From: G963674685 sp964591275
GTDB taxonomy: Bacteria > Lernaellota > Lernaellaia > JACKCT01
Reading direction: 5' to 3'
DNA length: 64,000 bases
NCBI GenBank assembly: GCA_964591275.1
Contig: CAZQAE010000007.1
Location: forward strand, 45,695 to 109,694
The position numbers were made by a program, and so were the translations under genes. Positions 53,556 through 61,377 of the stretch are shown piece by piece. Each line of letters begins with the position of its first letter. Positions within the stretch are counted from its first letter, which is position 1. The notes below the pieces were generated by a model, which saw only the letters and a program-made list of their open reading frames with translations, searched no databases and was not told the origin of the DNA.

Positions 53556-55127
53556 CTACCCGTCGCTTAAATTTGTGTTATCGGTTATGTGCATATCGGT
53601 TTCGTCCAGCATCCGGCGCATTTTAGCAATTAGTTCGCGCGGGGTATAGGGCTTTTGTATAAAATCCGCCAGACCTTCGTTTAGTATGTCCGCAACATCT
53701 AAAACGTCGCCAGCGCCGCCGGTCAATAGGATTTTCGCCAGTGGGGCTGTTTCGATTAGGTGGATGGCCAGTTCTCCGGAACTTTTTTCCGGCTGCGGCA
53801 GTTCGCAGATTATCACATTTGTTGTGCCCGCCTCCTCCCGACCGATGTGTTTCATAGCTGCGGCGCTATCGGCAAAGCCATGGACAATGTATCCGTAACG
53901 TTGCAAATAGTCAGCAGTGGCGCTTGTGAAAGCAGGATCGCTATCGATGATGATGATCATCTCTCGACCGCCGAGAGAGGATAGGGCCGTCGGCACATCT
54001 CTGGGCTGCGGGGACAAGGCTGCGGGAAAGGTTATGCTGACGGTTGTCCCCTGGCCGCCTGCCGAATCAATTTTGATGCTGCCTCCGTGTTTCTCAACAA
54101 GAGTGTCAACCACTGTCATGCCAAGACCGCGACCAGGTCGTTTTGTGGAGAAAAAGGGTTTGAACATTTGACCCATTGTTTTGGAATCCATGCCGACGCC
54201 ATCGTCTCTAACCCGAAGTTGGATTTCTCCGGCCCCGTTAGAATAACCGATCCTGTCTGTGTGAAGTTCGATAAACACCTTGCCCTTTTTTAAGTCGATG
54301 GCTTCCACGGCGTTCTTGAAAACATTAAGAATCACCTGGCTGATTTCACCAGGGTCGCCTTTCATAAAGTGATTTCCCTTGGCCACGCAGCATTGGATTC
54401 GGTCGCCGTGCGCAATTCCCATTTTGACGACCTTGAGCATGTCGCTAACAATCGGCTCGATATCGAAAGGAGTTTCGTGGCCGATTTTCCCGTGACCGTG
54501 GGATAATAGTTTTTCCGATAGGCCCTTGGCGTTTTCCGAAATACGTATGATGTCGTCCAAAGTTTGCGCCATTGTTTCATCCAGGTCGCTTTTCATGCGC
54601 GCCAGGGAGGCTATGCCGAGAATTCCCGACAGTAGGTTGTTGAAGTCGTGTGCGATACCCTGAGCCTGAAGTCCGATGCCTTCAAGTTTTTGTGAGACGA
54701 TTTGCTGCTGCTTTTGAGTAAGGGTGGCGACATCCCTTGCGCATAGCCCGAAACCGTCATTGGGCAGGGGCAGCGCTCGAAGTTCCAAATGTCGTAATAC
54801 TTCGTCTGAATGCTGATGGCGGCTCGGCAAAATGGAGATGATCGCATTCGGCGGTTTCGATTCCGATTCACTTTGCCTGCGGAATATTTCGACAGGAAAT
54901 GCAGTGCTTGTTTTCAATGCGCTTGCAATGGCTGGCGAGTAATCGCCTTCAAATAAATGCGTCGACAGTGCGCTCAATACCAACGGCTGATCCGAAAGCT
55001 TGTTTTTCGCAACGAGTTTCAGGAATACTTCGTTGTATTCACTGATTCGAAAAAGCTCGCCGCATTTTGAAACCACGCAGAAACCGATTTGAAATTCATT
55101 GAAAATCGATTGAAAGAATTTCATCAT
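53556..55127 (-). CDS. Hybrid histidine kinase with a degenerate receiver
   Basis: A 523-residue protein if it starts at ATG 55127. A frame to 55280 is open, but its extra residues are Arg/Lys-rich and unlike protein; the true start is uncertain. A PAS-like sensor (about 1-130) precedes an NtrB-type dimerisation and phosphoacceptor box with GIAHDFNNLLSGIL (His160), then the ATPase with N, G1 and G2 boxes (VFKNAVEAI, DDGVGMD, GRGLGMTVV). A C-terminal receiver follows, with the acidic pair IDSDP and the usual Thr and Lys, but with Glu442 (ICELPQPE) where the phospho-accepting Asp should be. That change could mimic the phosphorylated state. Confidence 0.85.
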   Translation of the reverse strand: MMKFFQSIFNEFQIGFCVVSKCGELFRISEYNEVFLKLVAKNKLSDQPLVLSALSTHLFEGDYSPAIASALKTSTAFPVEIFRRQSESESKPPNAIISILPSRHQHSDEVLRHLELRALPLPNDGFGLCARDVATLTQKQQQIVSQKLEGIGLQAQGIAHDFNNLLSGILGIASLARMKSDLDETMAQTLDDIIRISENAKGLSEKLLSHGHGKIGHETPFDIEPIVSDMLKVVKMGIAHGDRIQCCVAKGNHFMKGDPGEISQVILNVFKNAVEAIDLKKGKVFIELHTDRIGYSNGAGEIQLRVRDDGVGMDSKTMGQMFKPFFSTKRPGRGLGMTVVDTLVEKHGGSIKIDSAGGQGTTVSITFPAALSPQPRDVPTALSSLGGREMIIIIDSDPAFTSATADYLQRYGYIVHGFADSAAAMKHIGREEAGTTNVIICELPQPEKSSGELAIHLIETAPLAKILLTGGAGDVLDVADILNEGLADFIQKPYTPRELIAKMRRMLDETDMHITDNTNLSDG

Positions 55128-55429
55128 TTGCGTGATGCCCTTAGCGTTGCGTTTGGATTTTGGATTTGAACGACAGTTCCATGATGTCCCGCATATTTCG
55201 CGCGTTGCGTCTTTCATCTTCAAACGACACATTAGTCGAAAATCTCGGCGCGTCAAAAAACAATTCAGTCCTTCGCTCAAAAGTTTTGCGGCTTTCTATC
55301 TTCTAACTTCTATCTTCTCTCCCATTAGGCCTTGTCATGATCGGCCATTGTTCGTTAGTCTGTTTCAAATTGGAGGCGCCTTTGCCACAGTTGGGACGCA
55401 CTAGGAAAACCATCGGCGAAAGCCACGCA
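55128..55429. other. Intergenic region without a recognised gene
   Basis: This gap between the kinase and the small lipoprotein has the open frame described above for the kinase's uncertain upstream start. No terminator or repeat is seen. Confidence 0.4.
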
Positions 55430-55792
55430 ATGCAAGCCGGATTTGTCACCATCATTTTAATGGTCGGGCTGCTTTGCGCTTGCAAAAGTGAAATGACGAA
55501 GATTCCTCCGGCTGATGTTCCAATCTTCGGGGCGAAACGGCTGATTGCCCGGGAATATGGTCCAGGCGGGTATAAACTGACATATTCGTCCACGACGGAG
55601 ATGGAACAGGTGATGGAGTTCTACAAACAACAGATGGTGCTTTTTCATTGGGAGTTGACTGCCGGCGTCGAAGATCAGGCGAAAGGGCACATGTTTTATT
55701 ATAAGAAGAAACGCCGCCTTCTCAATCTTCACTTCATTGCCCGCGACGAAGGGATCGGATGCCGATTTATCATCGCCGAGACGGGCGGCTGA
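55430..55792 (+). CDS. Small hypothetical lipoprotein
   Basis: A 120-residue protein with a short signal peptide and a lipobox-like LLCAC at about residues 14-18, giving lipidation at Cys16 or Cys18. The mature part has RLIAREYGPGGYKLTYSSTT and MFYYKKKRRLLNLHFIARDE, suggesting a small alpha/beta domain. No family is recognised. The start is uncertain because no clear ribosome binding site precedes it. A longer frame to 55337 is open. Confidence 0.55.
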   Translation: MQAGFVTIILMVGLLCACKSEMTKIPPADVPIFGAKRLIAREYGPGGYKLTYSSTTEMEQVMEFYKQQMVLFHWELTAGVEDQAKGHMFYYKKKRRLLNLHFIARDEGIGCRFIIAETGG

Positions 55793-55925
55793 GAAATAGC
55801 TTCTACCCGGAAAAATCGTTGCGAGGATTTCTTGGACAGGCGAGAATATGACTTCTTGAGACCCTTGGAACCGGGAAATCTCGCTTCCGGCCAATTTTGT
55901 CCTTAAAAGTGCAGGTGTCTGGAAT

Positions 55926-57302
55926 TTGGGCGACGATCAATTCACGCAAAACGTTATTGGGACAATTCGGCGCTATGGGATGATTCATCCCGGCGATGTG
56001 ATTCTTATGGCCGTTTCGGGTGGCCGGGATTCCATGGCGCTGGTGAGAGTCTTAACCGAAATTTCGCCTCGTTTCTCAATGAGACTTGTTGTAGGGCACG
56101 TCGATCACGGCCTGAGGTCGGAGTCGGAATCCGAGGCCGAATTCGTCTGCGGGCAGTGTGAAAAATCAAAAATCCCCTTTCACGGCATTTGCCTGGATAC
56201 GCAAGTTTTGCGTGAGGACCCAGGCGGAATTGAACACGCCGCCAGGCGCGAACGATATAAATGTTTTCGGAAGATGGCGAAAGAAGCGGGTGCAAATAAA
56301 ATCGCCACGGGGCATCATCTAAACGATCAAGCGGAAACTGTTCTGTACAGGGCTTTGAGAGGTTCAGGTTCCAAAGGTTTGTCCGCCATCCGTCCGGTGG
56401 CCGGGCAAATTATTCGACCTTTGCTGCATGCCTCTCGCAAGATGATCGATGCTTATTGCGCGAAGCATGATATCGCCTACGTTGACGATTCCAGTAATCT
56501 CGATGAGTCTTTCGTGCGAAACGCTCTGAGGCTAAGGCTTTTGCCGGTGTGCGAAGAAATATTGCCGGGGTCGTCCGCGGCGCTTGCCAGGATTGCGGAA
56601 CTTCGCCGCCTTGAAGATGAAGTGCTCAGTGAGGTTTCCGCTAAAGACCGAGAAGCTTTCTTTCATGAAATGGATGGCGGCGGCGCCTTGGCCCTTGATG
56701 ACGTGAGGAAGCTATCTCAAGGCCGGCGCTTTCTGCTGATTCGCGAAGTGGTGCTTCATCTCACCGGCGCGCTGCCGGATTTGAAAATGATAAAACGAAT
56801 CGATGGATCGATCAGTTCATCAAATCCATCCTCCATCACGGAAATCGGTGTGGGATGGCTGGCCAGACGCCGTTACAACTCATTAATCTTTCAAAGAATA
56901 AATCATGAAGAGCCTTTGCTGACGGAGTGCGTACTGGTTGTTCCCGGTGAAACGAGGATTAAGGGTATCGGAACGATTCACGCCCGTGTCGCCGTCAATC
57001 GGTGTGATCTTGAGCAACCGGGGCCCGATGTGGCCCTTTTGGATCCGGCCATGATTGTTGGCCGATTGCATATACGCGCCAAAAAAGAGGCGGACGCATA
57101 TCAAAGAGTTGGATCGCCCGGCGTGCAAAAGCTTTCCGACATGTTCATTGACGCCAAAATACCTGCCGACCAAAGATGGACAATCCCCATCATCTGCGAT
57201 GAACGCGGGATCGTTTGGATACCGGGCTTTGGTCCGGCCGGGCGCGTGGCAAATGATCTGAAATCCTTGCCGCTTGTGATCGTCGCATTTCAAAGAATCT
57301 AA
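55926..57302 (+). CDS. tilS: tRNA(Ile)-lysidine synthase
   Basis: A 458-residue ATP-dependent enzyme that converts cytidine 34 of tRNA-Ile(CAU) to lysidine, so that it reads AUA codons. The PP-loop is AVSGGRDSMALV (about residues 30-41). The family continues with GHHLNDQAETVLYRALRGSG and RPLLHASRKMIDAYC, both diagnostic of TilS. A TilS C-terminal domain of about 90 residues follows (IRAKKEADAYQRVG). It starts at a TTG. The terminator at 57323-57350 lies just after it. Confidence 0.9.
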   Translation: MGDDQFTQNVIGTIRRYGMIHPGDVILMAVSGGRDSMALVRVLTEISPRFSMRLVVGHVDHGLRSESESEAEFVCGQCEKSKIPFHGICLDTQVLREDPGGIEHAARRERYKCFRKMAKEAGANKIATGHHLNDQAETVLYRALRGSGSKGLSAIRPVAGQIIRPLLHASRKMIDAYCAKHDIAYVDDSSNLDESFVRNALRLRLLPVCEEILPGSSAALARIAELRRLEDEVLSEVSAKDREAFFHEMDGGGALALDDVRKLSQGRRFLLIREVVLHLTGALPDLKMIKRIDGSISSSNPSSITEIGVGWLARRRYNSLIFQRINHEEPLLTECVLVVPGETRIKGIGTIHARVAVNRCDLEQPGPDVALLDPAMIVGRLHIRAKKEADAYQRVGSPGVQKLSDMFIDAKIPADQRWTIPIICDERGIVWIPGFGPAGRVANDLKSLPLVIVAFQRI

Positions 57303-57322
57303 ACAGAGTATTTATAATAAAA

Positions 57323-57350
57323 AACGACCGGACTAAAAAGTCCGGTCGTT
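57323..57350. terminator. Rho-independent terminator of the flagellin gene
   Basis: AACGACCGGACT-AAAA-AGTCCGGTCGTT is a perfect 12-bp stem. On the - strand a run of T follows, ending the flagellin transcript, and the palindrome could also stop tilS. Confidence 0.85.
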
Positions 57351-57387
57351 GTAATCTGGAGAGTCGGTAGAGTTGTCCCCGAACCCA

Positions 57388-58209
57388 TCATCCCTGGAGA
57401 AGGGCGATGGCAATTTGCGGTGATTGGTTTGCTTGCGTTAGTACCGAAACGCCCGCCTGAACAAGTATGTTGTACTTGGTAAGGTCCGCCGTCTCTTTGG
57501 CGATGTCCACGTCACGGATACGGCTTTCGGCCGCGGTGAGGTTTTCCACAACATTGTCGATGTTGGAGATAACCGATTCGAGTCGATTCTGCGTTGCGCC
57601 CAGATATGCTCTTCGTTGAGCCACGGTTCCAACTGCCGTTGTGGATGTGTTCATCGCGAGCAGAGCGTTGGTGACCGTGGAAATACTGCTTGTCAGAGAC
57701 AGCGACGTTGCGTCAACATCGGAAATTGAGATCGTGATGGAATCTGCGCTGCCACTGCTTAACCCGATTTGGATTTTTACATTCAGCGATCCGTTGATAA
57801 GCAGAGTTTCATTGAACTTTGTGGAGTCGGCGATTCGAGTGATTTCTGTCCTGAGTTGCTGGTACTCCAGATTTAGATACCCACGTTCGGTGGTTCCGAC
57901 GGTTCCGGTGGCGGCCTGCGCGGCCAGCTCTTTCATGCGGACAAGCATCTCGTGGATTTCGGACATGGCGCCTTCTGCGACCTGAACCATGCCGATGCCG
58001 TCTGAAGCGTTGGTGGAAGCCCTTGTGAGAGCGCGAATGTTTGATCGTAGTTTTTCTGAAATGGCCAGGCCCGCGGCGTCGTCGCCGGCCCGGTTGATTC
58101 TGTATCCTGATGAAAGCCGTTCAAGGGCAGTATTCATGCCTGACTGATTTTTACCCATATTTCGCTGGGCATTTATGGACGCTATATTGCTTGTGATTCG
58201 TATTGGCAT
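57388..58209 (-). CDS. Flagellin, short form
   Basis: A 273-residue flagellin, the filament subunit. AAGGAGG lies 7 bases before the ATG at 58209. The N-terminal D0/D1 region is typical (SNIASINAQRN, SSGYRINRAGDDAAGLAISE, GIGMVQVAEGAMSEIHEML) and the C-terminal D1/D0 ends with VENLTAAESRIRDVDIAKE and SVLTQANQSPQIAIALLQG. The central variable domains are nearly absent (about 60 residues), giving a minimal filament surface. No export chaperone (FliS) or other flagellar gene is next to it. Confidence 0.94.
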   Translation of the reverse strand: MPIRITSNIASINAQRNMGKNQSGMNTALERLSSGYRINRAGDDAAGLAISEKLRSNIRALTRASTNASDGIGMVQVAEGAMSEIHEMLVRMKELAAQAATGTVGTTERGYLNLEYQQLRTEITRIADSTKFNETLLINGSLNVKIQIGLSSGSADSITISISDVDATSLSLTSSISTVTNALLAMNTSTTAVGTVAQRRAYLGATQNRLESVISNIDNVVENLTAAESRIRDVDIAKETADLTKYNILVQAGVSVLTQANQSPQIAIALLQG

Positions 58210-58247
58210 ATCGATCCTCCTTGGCCAGTGGTGTTTTTTGAATTGTG

Positions 58248-58275
58248 TTATCGAGAACGCATTTGGACAAACTCC
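58248..58275 (-). promoter_or_regulatory. Candidate sigma28 (FliA-type) promoter of the flagellin gene
   Basis: On the - strand GGAGTTT (58269-58275) and CTCGATAA (58248-58255) resemble the sigma28 boxes TAAAGTTT and GCCGATAA, with 13 bases between. The -10 is good, the -35 partial. The rest of this gap (58210-58549) holds no recognised gene. Confidence 0.35.
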
Positions 58276-58549
58276 GGTCCATCCCTTGCGGTTTATCAAT
58301 GAACACGCAGGGGTCAAACCGGGCTGTCGACCATGGTCTCAGACCACTAGCCCTAAACTTATTTTTCGTCACACTGGAGAATCGATAATAGATATGCAAT
58401 CGAACCTAAGAACGCTTTTCATTGCGTCCAATATGTATTATCGGCAATTGTTTTCAAAGCTTTAGGAAAAAATGAAAAAAAATGAAAAAAAAATGAGTTT
58501 TCCGCGAGAGGTATTTGTAAGTACTTGTAAAAGATAAAGAAAATTTTAT

Positions 58550-59330
58550 TTACTCAAACAGGAAATTTAGCAACGATACCCCTGCAACCGCTGCGGTTTC
58601 CGTCCGTAGAATATTTTTCCCCAATCCAAGGTCAGTAGATTTGCTTTTTTTCAGCTCAATAATTTCCTTTGGGGCAATCATGGTCATTAGCATCACAAGC
58701 ACATACCCGCNNNNNNNNNNGCTCAATAATTTCCTTTGGGTCAAAACCGCCTTCCGGGCCGAATACCGAAAAAATATCATGGCTTGCGTAGTTATCGCGA
58801 TGAATATCTTTCAGATGGTTGCCCGAGTCGATATCGAAATGAAGACGAATTGCGTTGTCAGGGCACATCGCCAATGCTTCATCTAATGATCCGGCGACGT
58901 AGATTTTCGGCAAATAGCATCGTCCTGATTGCTTGGCGGCGGAAATTGCTGTTTTATCGAGTCTGTCGTAAAGCGCCGAAGAAATTTTTCTCGTCGAGCG
59001 TTCGGATTGGAAGCATATGATAGTGGAAGTGTTCAGTTCGGTTAGCTTTTCAACCATTCTGAAAAGCCTGTCGCCGCGTATTAGGCCGCATGCCACATGG
59101 ATTCGCAGGTAGGCGGCGGCAAGGTTGCGTACCGTCAGTATTCTCACGCCCATGCCGCCGGCCGGGTGTTTTACCAGCAAGGCATCAGCTTCCCGACCGC
59201 TTCCATTGAAAACGGTGAGGGGATCGCCGTCGACAAGCCTTAATATCTTCGTCAGGTGACGGCTTTCCCTTGAGCTTAATCTGACGATATTGCCCGGATT
59301 TCCGAGTGCCTCAACGAGATGGCGGCTCAT
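58550..59330 (-). CDS. rsmE: 16S rRNA m3U1498 methyltransferase, split by an assembly gap
   Basis: RsmE methylates U1498 of 16S rRNA. The N-terminal part starts at 59330 (MSRHLVEALG) inside the end of prmA (ATGA). It contains the usual RNA-binding PUA-like domain and SPOUT fold: VFNGSGREADALL, QSERSTRK, KTAISAAKQSGRCYLPKI and FSVFGPEGGFDPKEI. The C-terminal end (DLGLGKNILRTETAAVAGVSLLNFLFE) lies on the other side of the 10-N gap, in a shifted frame. The two parts join perfectly if one copy of a 20-base repeat and the intervening gap are removed, giving a normal RsmE of about 235-240 residues. The gene is therefore probably intact in the organism. Confidence 0.85.
58654..58740. other. Scaffold gap with duplicated flanks (assembly artefact)
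   Basis: GCTCAATAATTTCCTTTGGG occurs at 58654-58673 and again at 58721-58740, on either side of a 37-base stretch and ten Ns (58711-58720). Two contigs that overlapped by this sequence were probably left unjoined. Confidence 0.85.
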
Positions 59331-60211
59331 GGGTTCTCCACTTCCATTTCCAGGAGAATCCATTCGCCGCGTTGATGGTAGTCCGTCACGGTGAAACCGA
59401 CTTTCCGAAAGGCGTCTTCGATCTTTTGGTTTTGCGTTTCCAATAATCCTGTCAGCGCTACGCGACCGGCATTGGAAAAAACCCTTTTTATTTCGGGAGC
59501 AAGGCGAATCAGTGTTGGCGCGTCGATATTGGCTACGATGAAATCGAATAATCCAGCGATTTTTTCCAAGGGAGCGTTGATAAAAATCGATCTGTCCGGC
59601 AGTCCGTTGATCACAGCATTTTCCGCCGCGCAGTTGATGGCCTCGGGATCGATGTCTATCCCAATGGCTTTGGGAATCCCCATGAAATTAGCCGCCAATC
59701 CCAGGATGCCTGTACCACAGCCAATGTCCAGCATCAGGCAGTCTTCCAATTCATAGGCATCCGTAAATCGTTTTATGGCCTCCAGGGCCAGCGTGGTCGT
59801 TTCGTGTTTTCCTGTGCCGAAAGCCATTTTAGGATCGATGGTGATGACGATTTCCGGTTTTTTAGAGTGATACGGCTCCCAACTGGGGCGCACGACCAGA
59901 TTCTCAATGATTTCCGTCGGTTTGAAATTAGCTTTCCAGGCGTTTGCCCAATCCGTATCTTTGATTTTTCCGGTGCTGACTTGAAAAGGCGCTGCTTCAG
60001 GCCATAGCAGTGATAAGTTTTCCAGATATTCTTCGATTTCCCGAGCGAGTTCTTTCGCTTCGGTTTTGTTGGCGCAATAAGTCCGAATGCCGCAGATGGG
60101 CCCTTCCTCGAAAGTCTCGATGCCCTGGATGCCGATTTCGAAGCATCGGTTGGCGACAGCGTCTTGCCAAAGGGGATCAAAATTGATTTCTACGAGATGT
60201 ACGTTTTTCAT
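59327..60211 (-). CDS. prmA: Ribosomal protein L11 methyltransferase
   Basis: A 294-residue methyltransferase that trimethylates ribosomal protein L11 at several lysines. The N-terminal substrate-binding domain (WQDAVANRCFEIGIQGIE) is followed by the linker with PEIVITIDPKMAFGTGKHETT, which is diagnostic, and the class I SAM motif LMLDIGCGTGILGLAA. A third motif, VANIDAPTLIRLAPEI, matches the NPPY-like region. The ATG at 60211 has AGGA 5 bases upstream; an earlier start at 60265 is less likely. It is coupled to rsmE, a common pairing. Confidence 0.93.
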   Translation of the reverse strand: MKNVHLVEINFDPLWQDAVANRCFEIGIQGIETFEEGPICGIRTYCANKTEAKELAREIEEYLENLSLLWPEAAPFQVSTGKIKDTDWANAWKANFKPTEIIENLVVRPSWEPYHSKKPEIVITIDPKMAFGTGKHETTTLALEAIKRFTDAYELEDCLMLDIGCGTGILGLAANFMGIPKAIGIDIDPEAINCAAENAVINGLPDRSIFINAPLEKIAGLFDFIVANIDAPTLIRLAPEIKRVFSNAGRVALTGLLETQNQKIEDAFRKVGFTVTDYHQRGEWILLEMEVENP

Positions 60212-60338
60212 GGCGTCCTGTCGTTCACATATCGAAAGCGGTCGGATGCGGCTTCTAAAAAGCACATTACTACGAAAACCTACCTGGGACCAATAGGAAA
60301 AACCATTAAAAATAGCATGTTGATGGCAAGTTGTTCAC

Positions 60339-60367
60339 TTGACGATTGAAGGGTGCGTCGGTATCAT
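60339..60367 (+). promoter_or_regulatory. Sigma70 promoter of the exported-protein operon
   Basis: TTGACG (60339-60344) and TATCAT (60362-60367) are separated by 17 bases, each with one mismatch to consensus. Transcription from about 60374 would leave a leader of some 190 bases before the gene at 60565. It includes a small hairpin (CACCA-ATTGATG-TGGTG) but no recognised riboswitch. Confidence 0.6.
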
Positions 60368-60564
60368 GGCACCAATTGATGTGGTGAATGGTTCCGCACC
60401 TTTCGCCACGCCAGTGAAGCAGCGCGTTTTGACATGGCCCAAGGGGATTTTCCAGAAGGGTGCGTTCGCTTCTCATTTGTGTACAACCGGCCTTGCCGCA
60501 CGTGGCCTCTGAGCATAAAAAGCGAGAATCCGGAAAAATGAAAAAGCTTTTTTAGGAGTCTTGA

Positions 60565-61335
60565 TTGATGAGACGATGTTTCGAGAGCAAAGACTCACCT
60601 TCGATTCACTGGATTATTTTATTGGGTGTCCTGTGCGTGTTGGTTCTGTTGTCTCCGGCGGCCATGGCTGAAAATGACGAGGACAAAAGCGATGCGTCCT
60701 CCGACGAGAAGACCGAGGAGGAAGCCGGAAAGAATGGTGAAGAGGGGCTGGCCGAGGAAAAACCGGACGAGTCTTTCGCCGAATTTGATGAGCAGGCTGA
60801 TTACTCCACTGGCACGGAAGTGGAGATAGAGAAGTTAACCGATGAGCAGATGCATGCTCTCGAAGAGCGCCTTTCGGGAATCAGGGAAAAGGTTTTTGAA
60901 AGCAAATCGCGATTGAAATTGCTGCTGGATCAACTGCGGATGGGTTCGGTTTCCCTAAACTCCCTTTCTCTGCTGCATACGCACGATGTCGGCGCAACAT
61001 TCAAGCTGGAATCAATGAAATACACGCTTGACGGCTTTGTCGTCTATCACGGCGTTTCCAGCGACGAACTCGATTTGGAAAAGTTTGAAGCGACTCCCGT
61101 ATATGAAGGGAGTTTATTACCCGGCGAGCATATGCTTGTCGTGGATTTTATTTTTCGGGGCAAAGGTTTCGGTATCTTCAGCTATTTGAAGCGCTATCTG
61201 TTCAAGGTCAAAAGTCGGTACGTTTTCCATGTCCAGGAAGGGGATGTCGCAACAATTCTTGTGACCAGCTACGACGACGGTAGTTTCCTGACCAGCTTGA
61301 AAGACCGCTTGAAGGTCCGATTCGAAAGGAAGTGA
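60565..61335 (+). CDS. Exported hypothetical protein with an acidic linker
   Basis: A 256-residue protein preceded by TAGGAG. A signal peptide (residues 14-35, ending AMAEN) is followed by a Glu/Asp/Lys-rich linker (36-75), a coiled-coil helix (LTDEQMHALEERLSGIREKVFESKSRLKLLLDQLRM, 90-125) and a beta-rich C-terminal domain (FKLESMKYTLDGFVVYHGV, then GEHMLVVDFIFRGKGFGIFSY). No family is recognised with confidence. It is the first gene of an operon with a helical-repeat protein and a coiled-coil protein, all exported, suggesting a periplasmic or envelope complex. Confidence 0.7.
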   Translation: MMRRCFESKDSPSIHWIILLGVLCVLVLLSPAAMAENDEDKSDASSDEKTEEEAGKNGEEGLAEEKPDESFAEFDEQADYSTGTEVEIEKLTDEQMHALEERLSGIREKVFESKSRLKLLLDQLRMGSVSLNSLSLLHTHDVGATFKLESMKYTLDGFVVYHGVSSDELDLEKFEATPVYEGSLLPGEHMLVVDFIFRGKGFGIFSYLKRYLFKVKSRYVFHVQEGDVATILVTSYDDGSFLTSLKDRLKVRFERK

Positions 61336-61377
61336 TCATCATATCGAGGGTGAAATTCGAAAGGAAGTGATCATCAT
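61321..61377. repeat. 22-bp direct repeat at a gene junction
   Basis: TTCGAAAGGAAGTGATCATC plus AT occurs at 61321-61342 and 61356-61377, separated by 13 bases. The first copy holds the stop of one gene and the second the start of the next. Confidence 0.85.

Noticed and set aside
60374..60564. Possible riboswitch or small structured RNA (SRP RNA, 6S RNA) in the operon leader
   Set aside because: Small hairpins are visible, but none of the conserved sequence signatures of these RNA classes was found.
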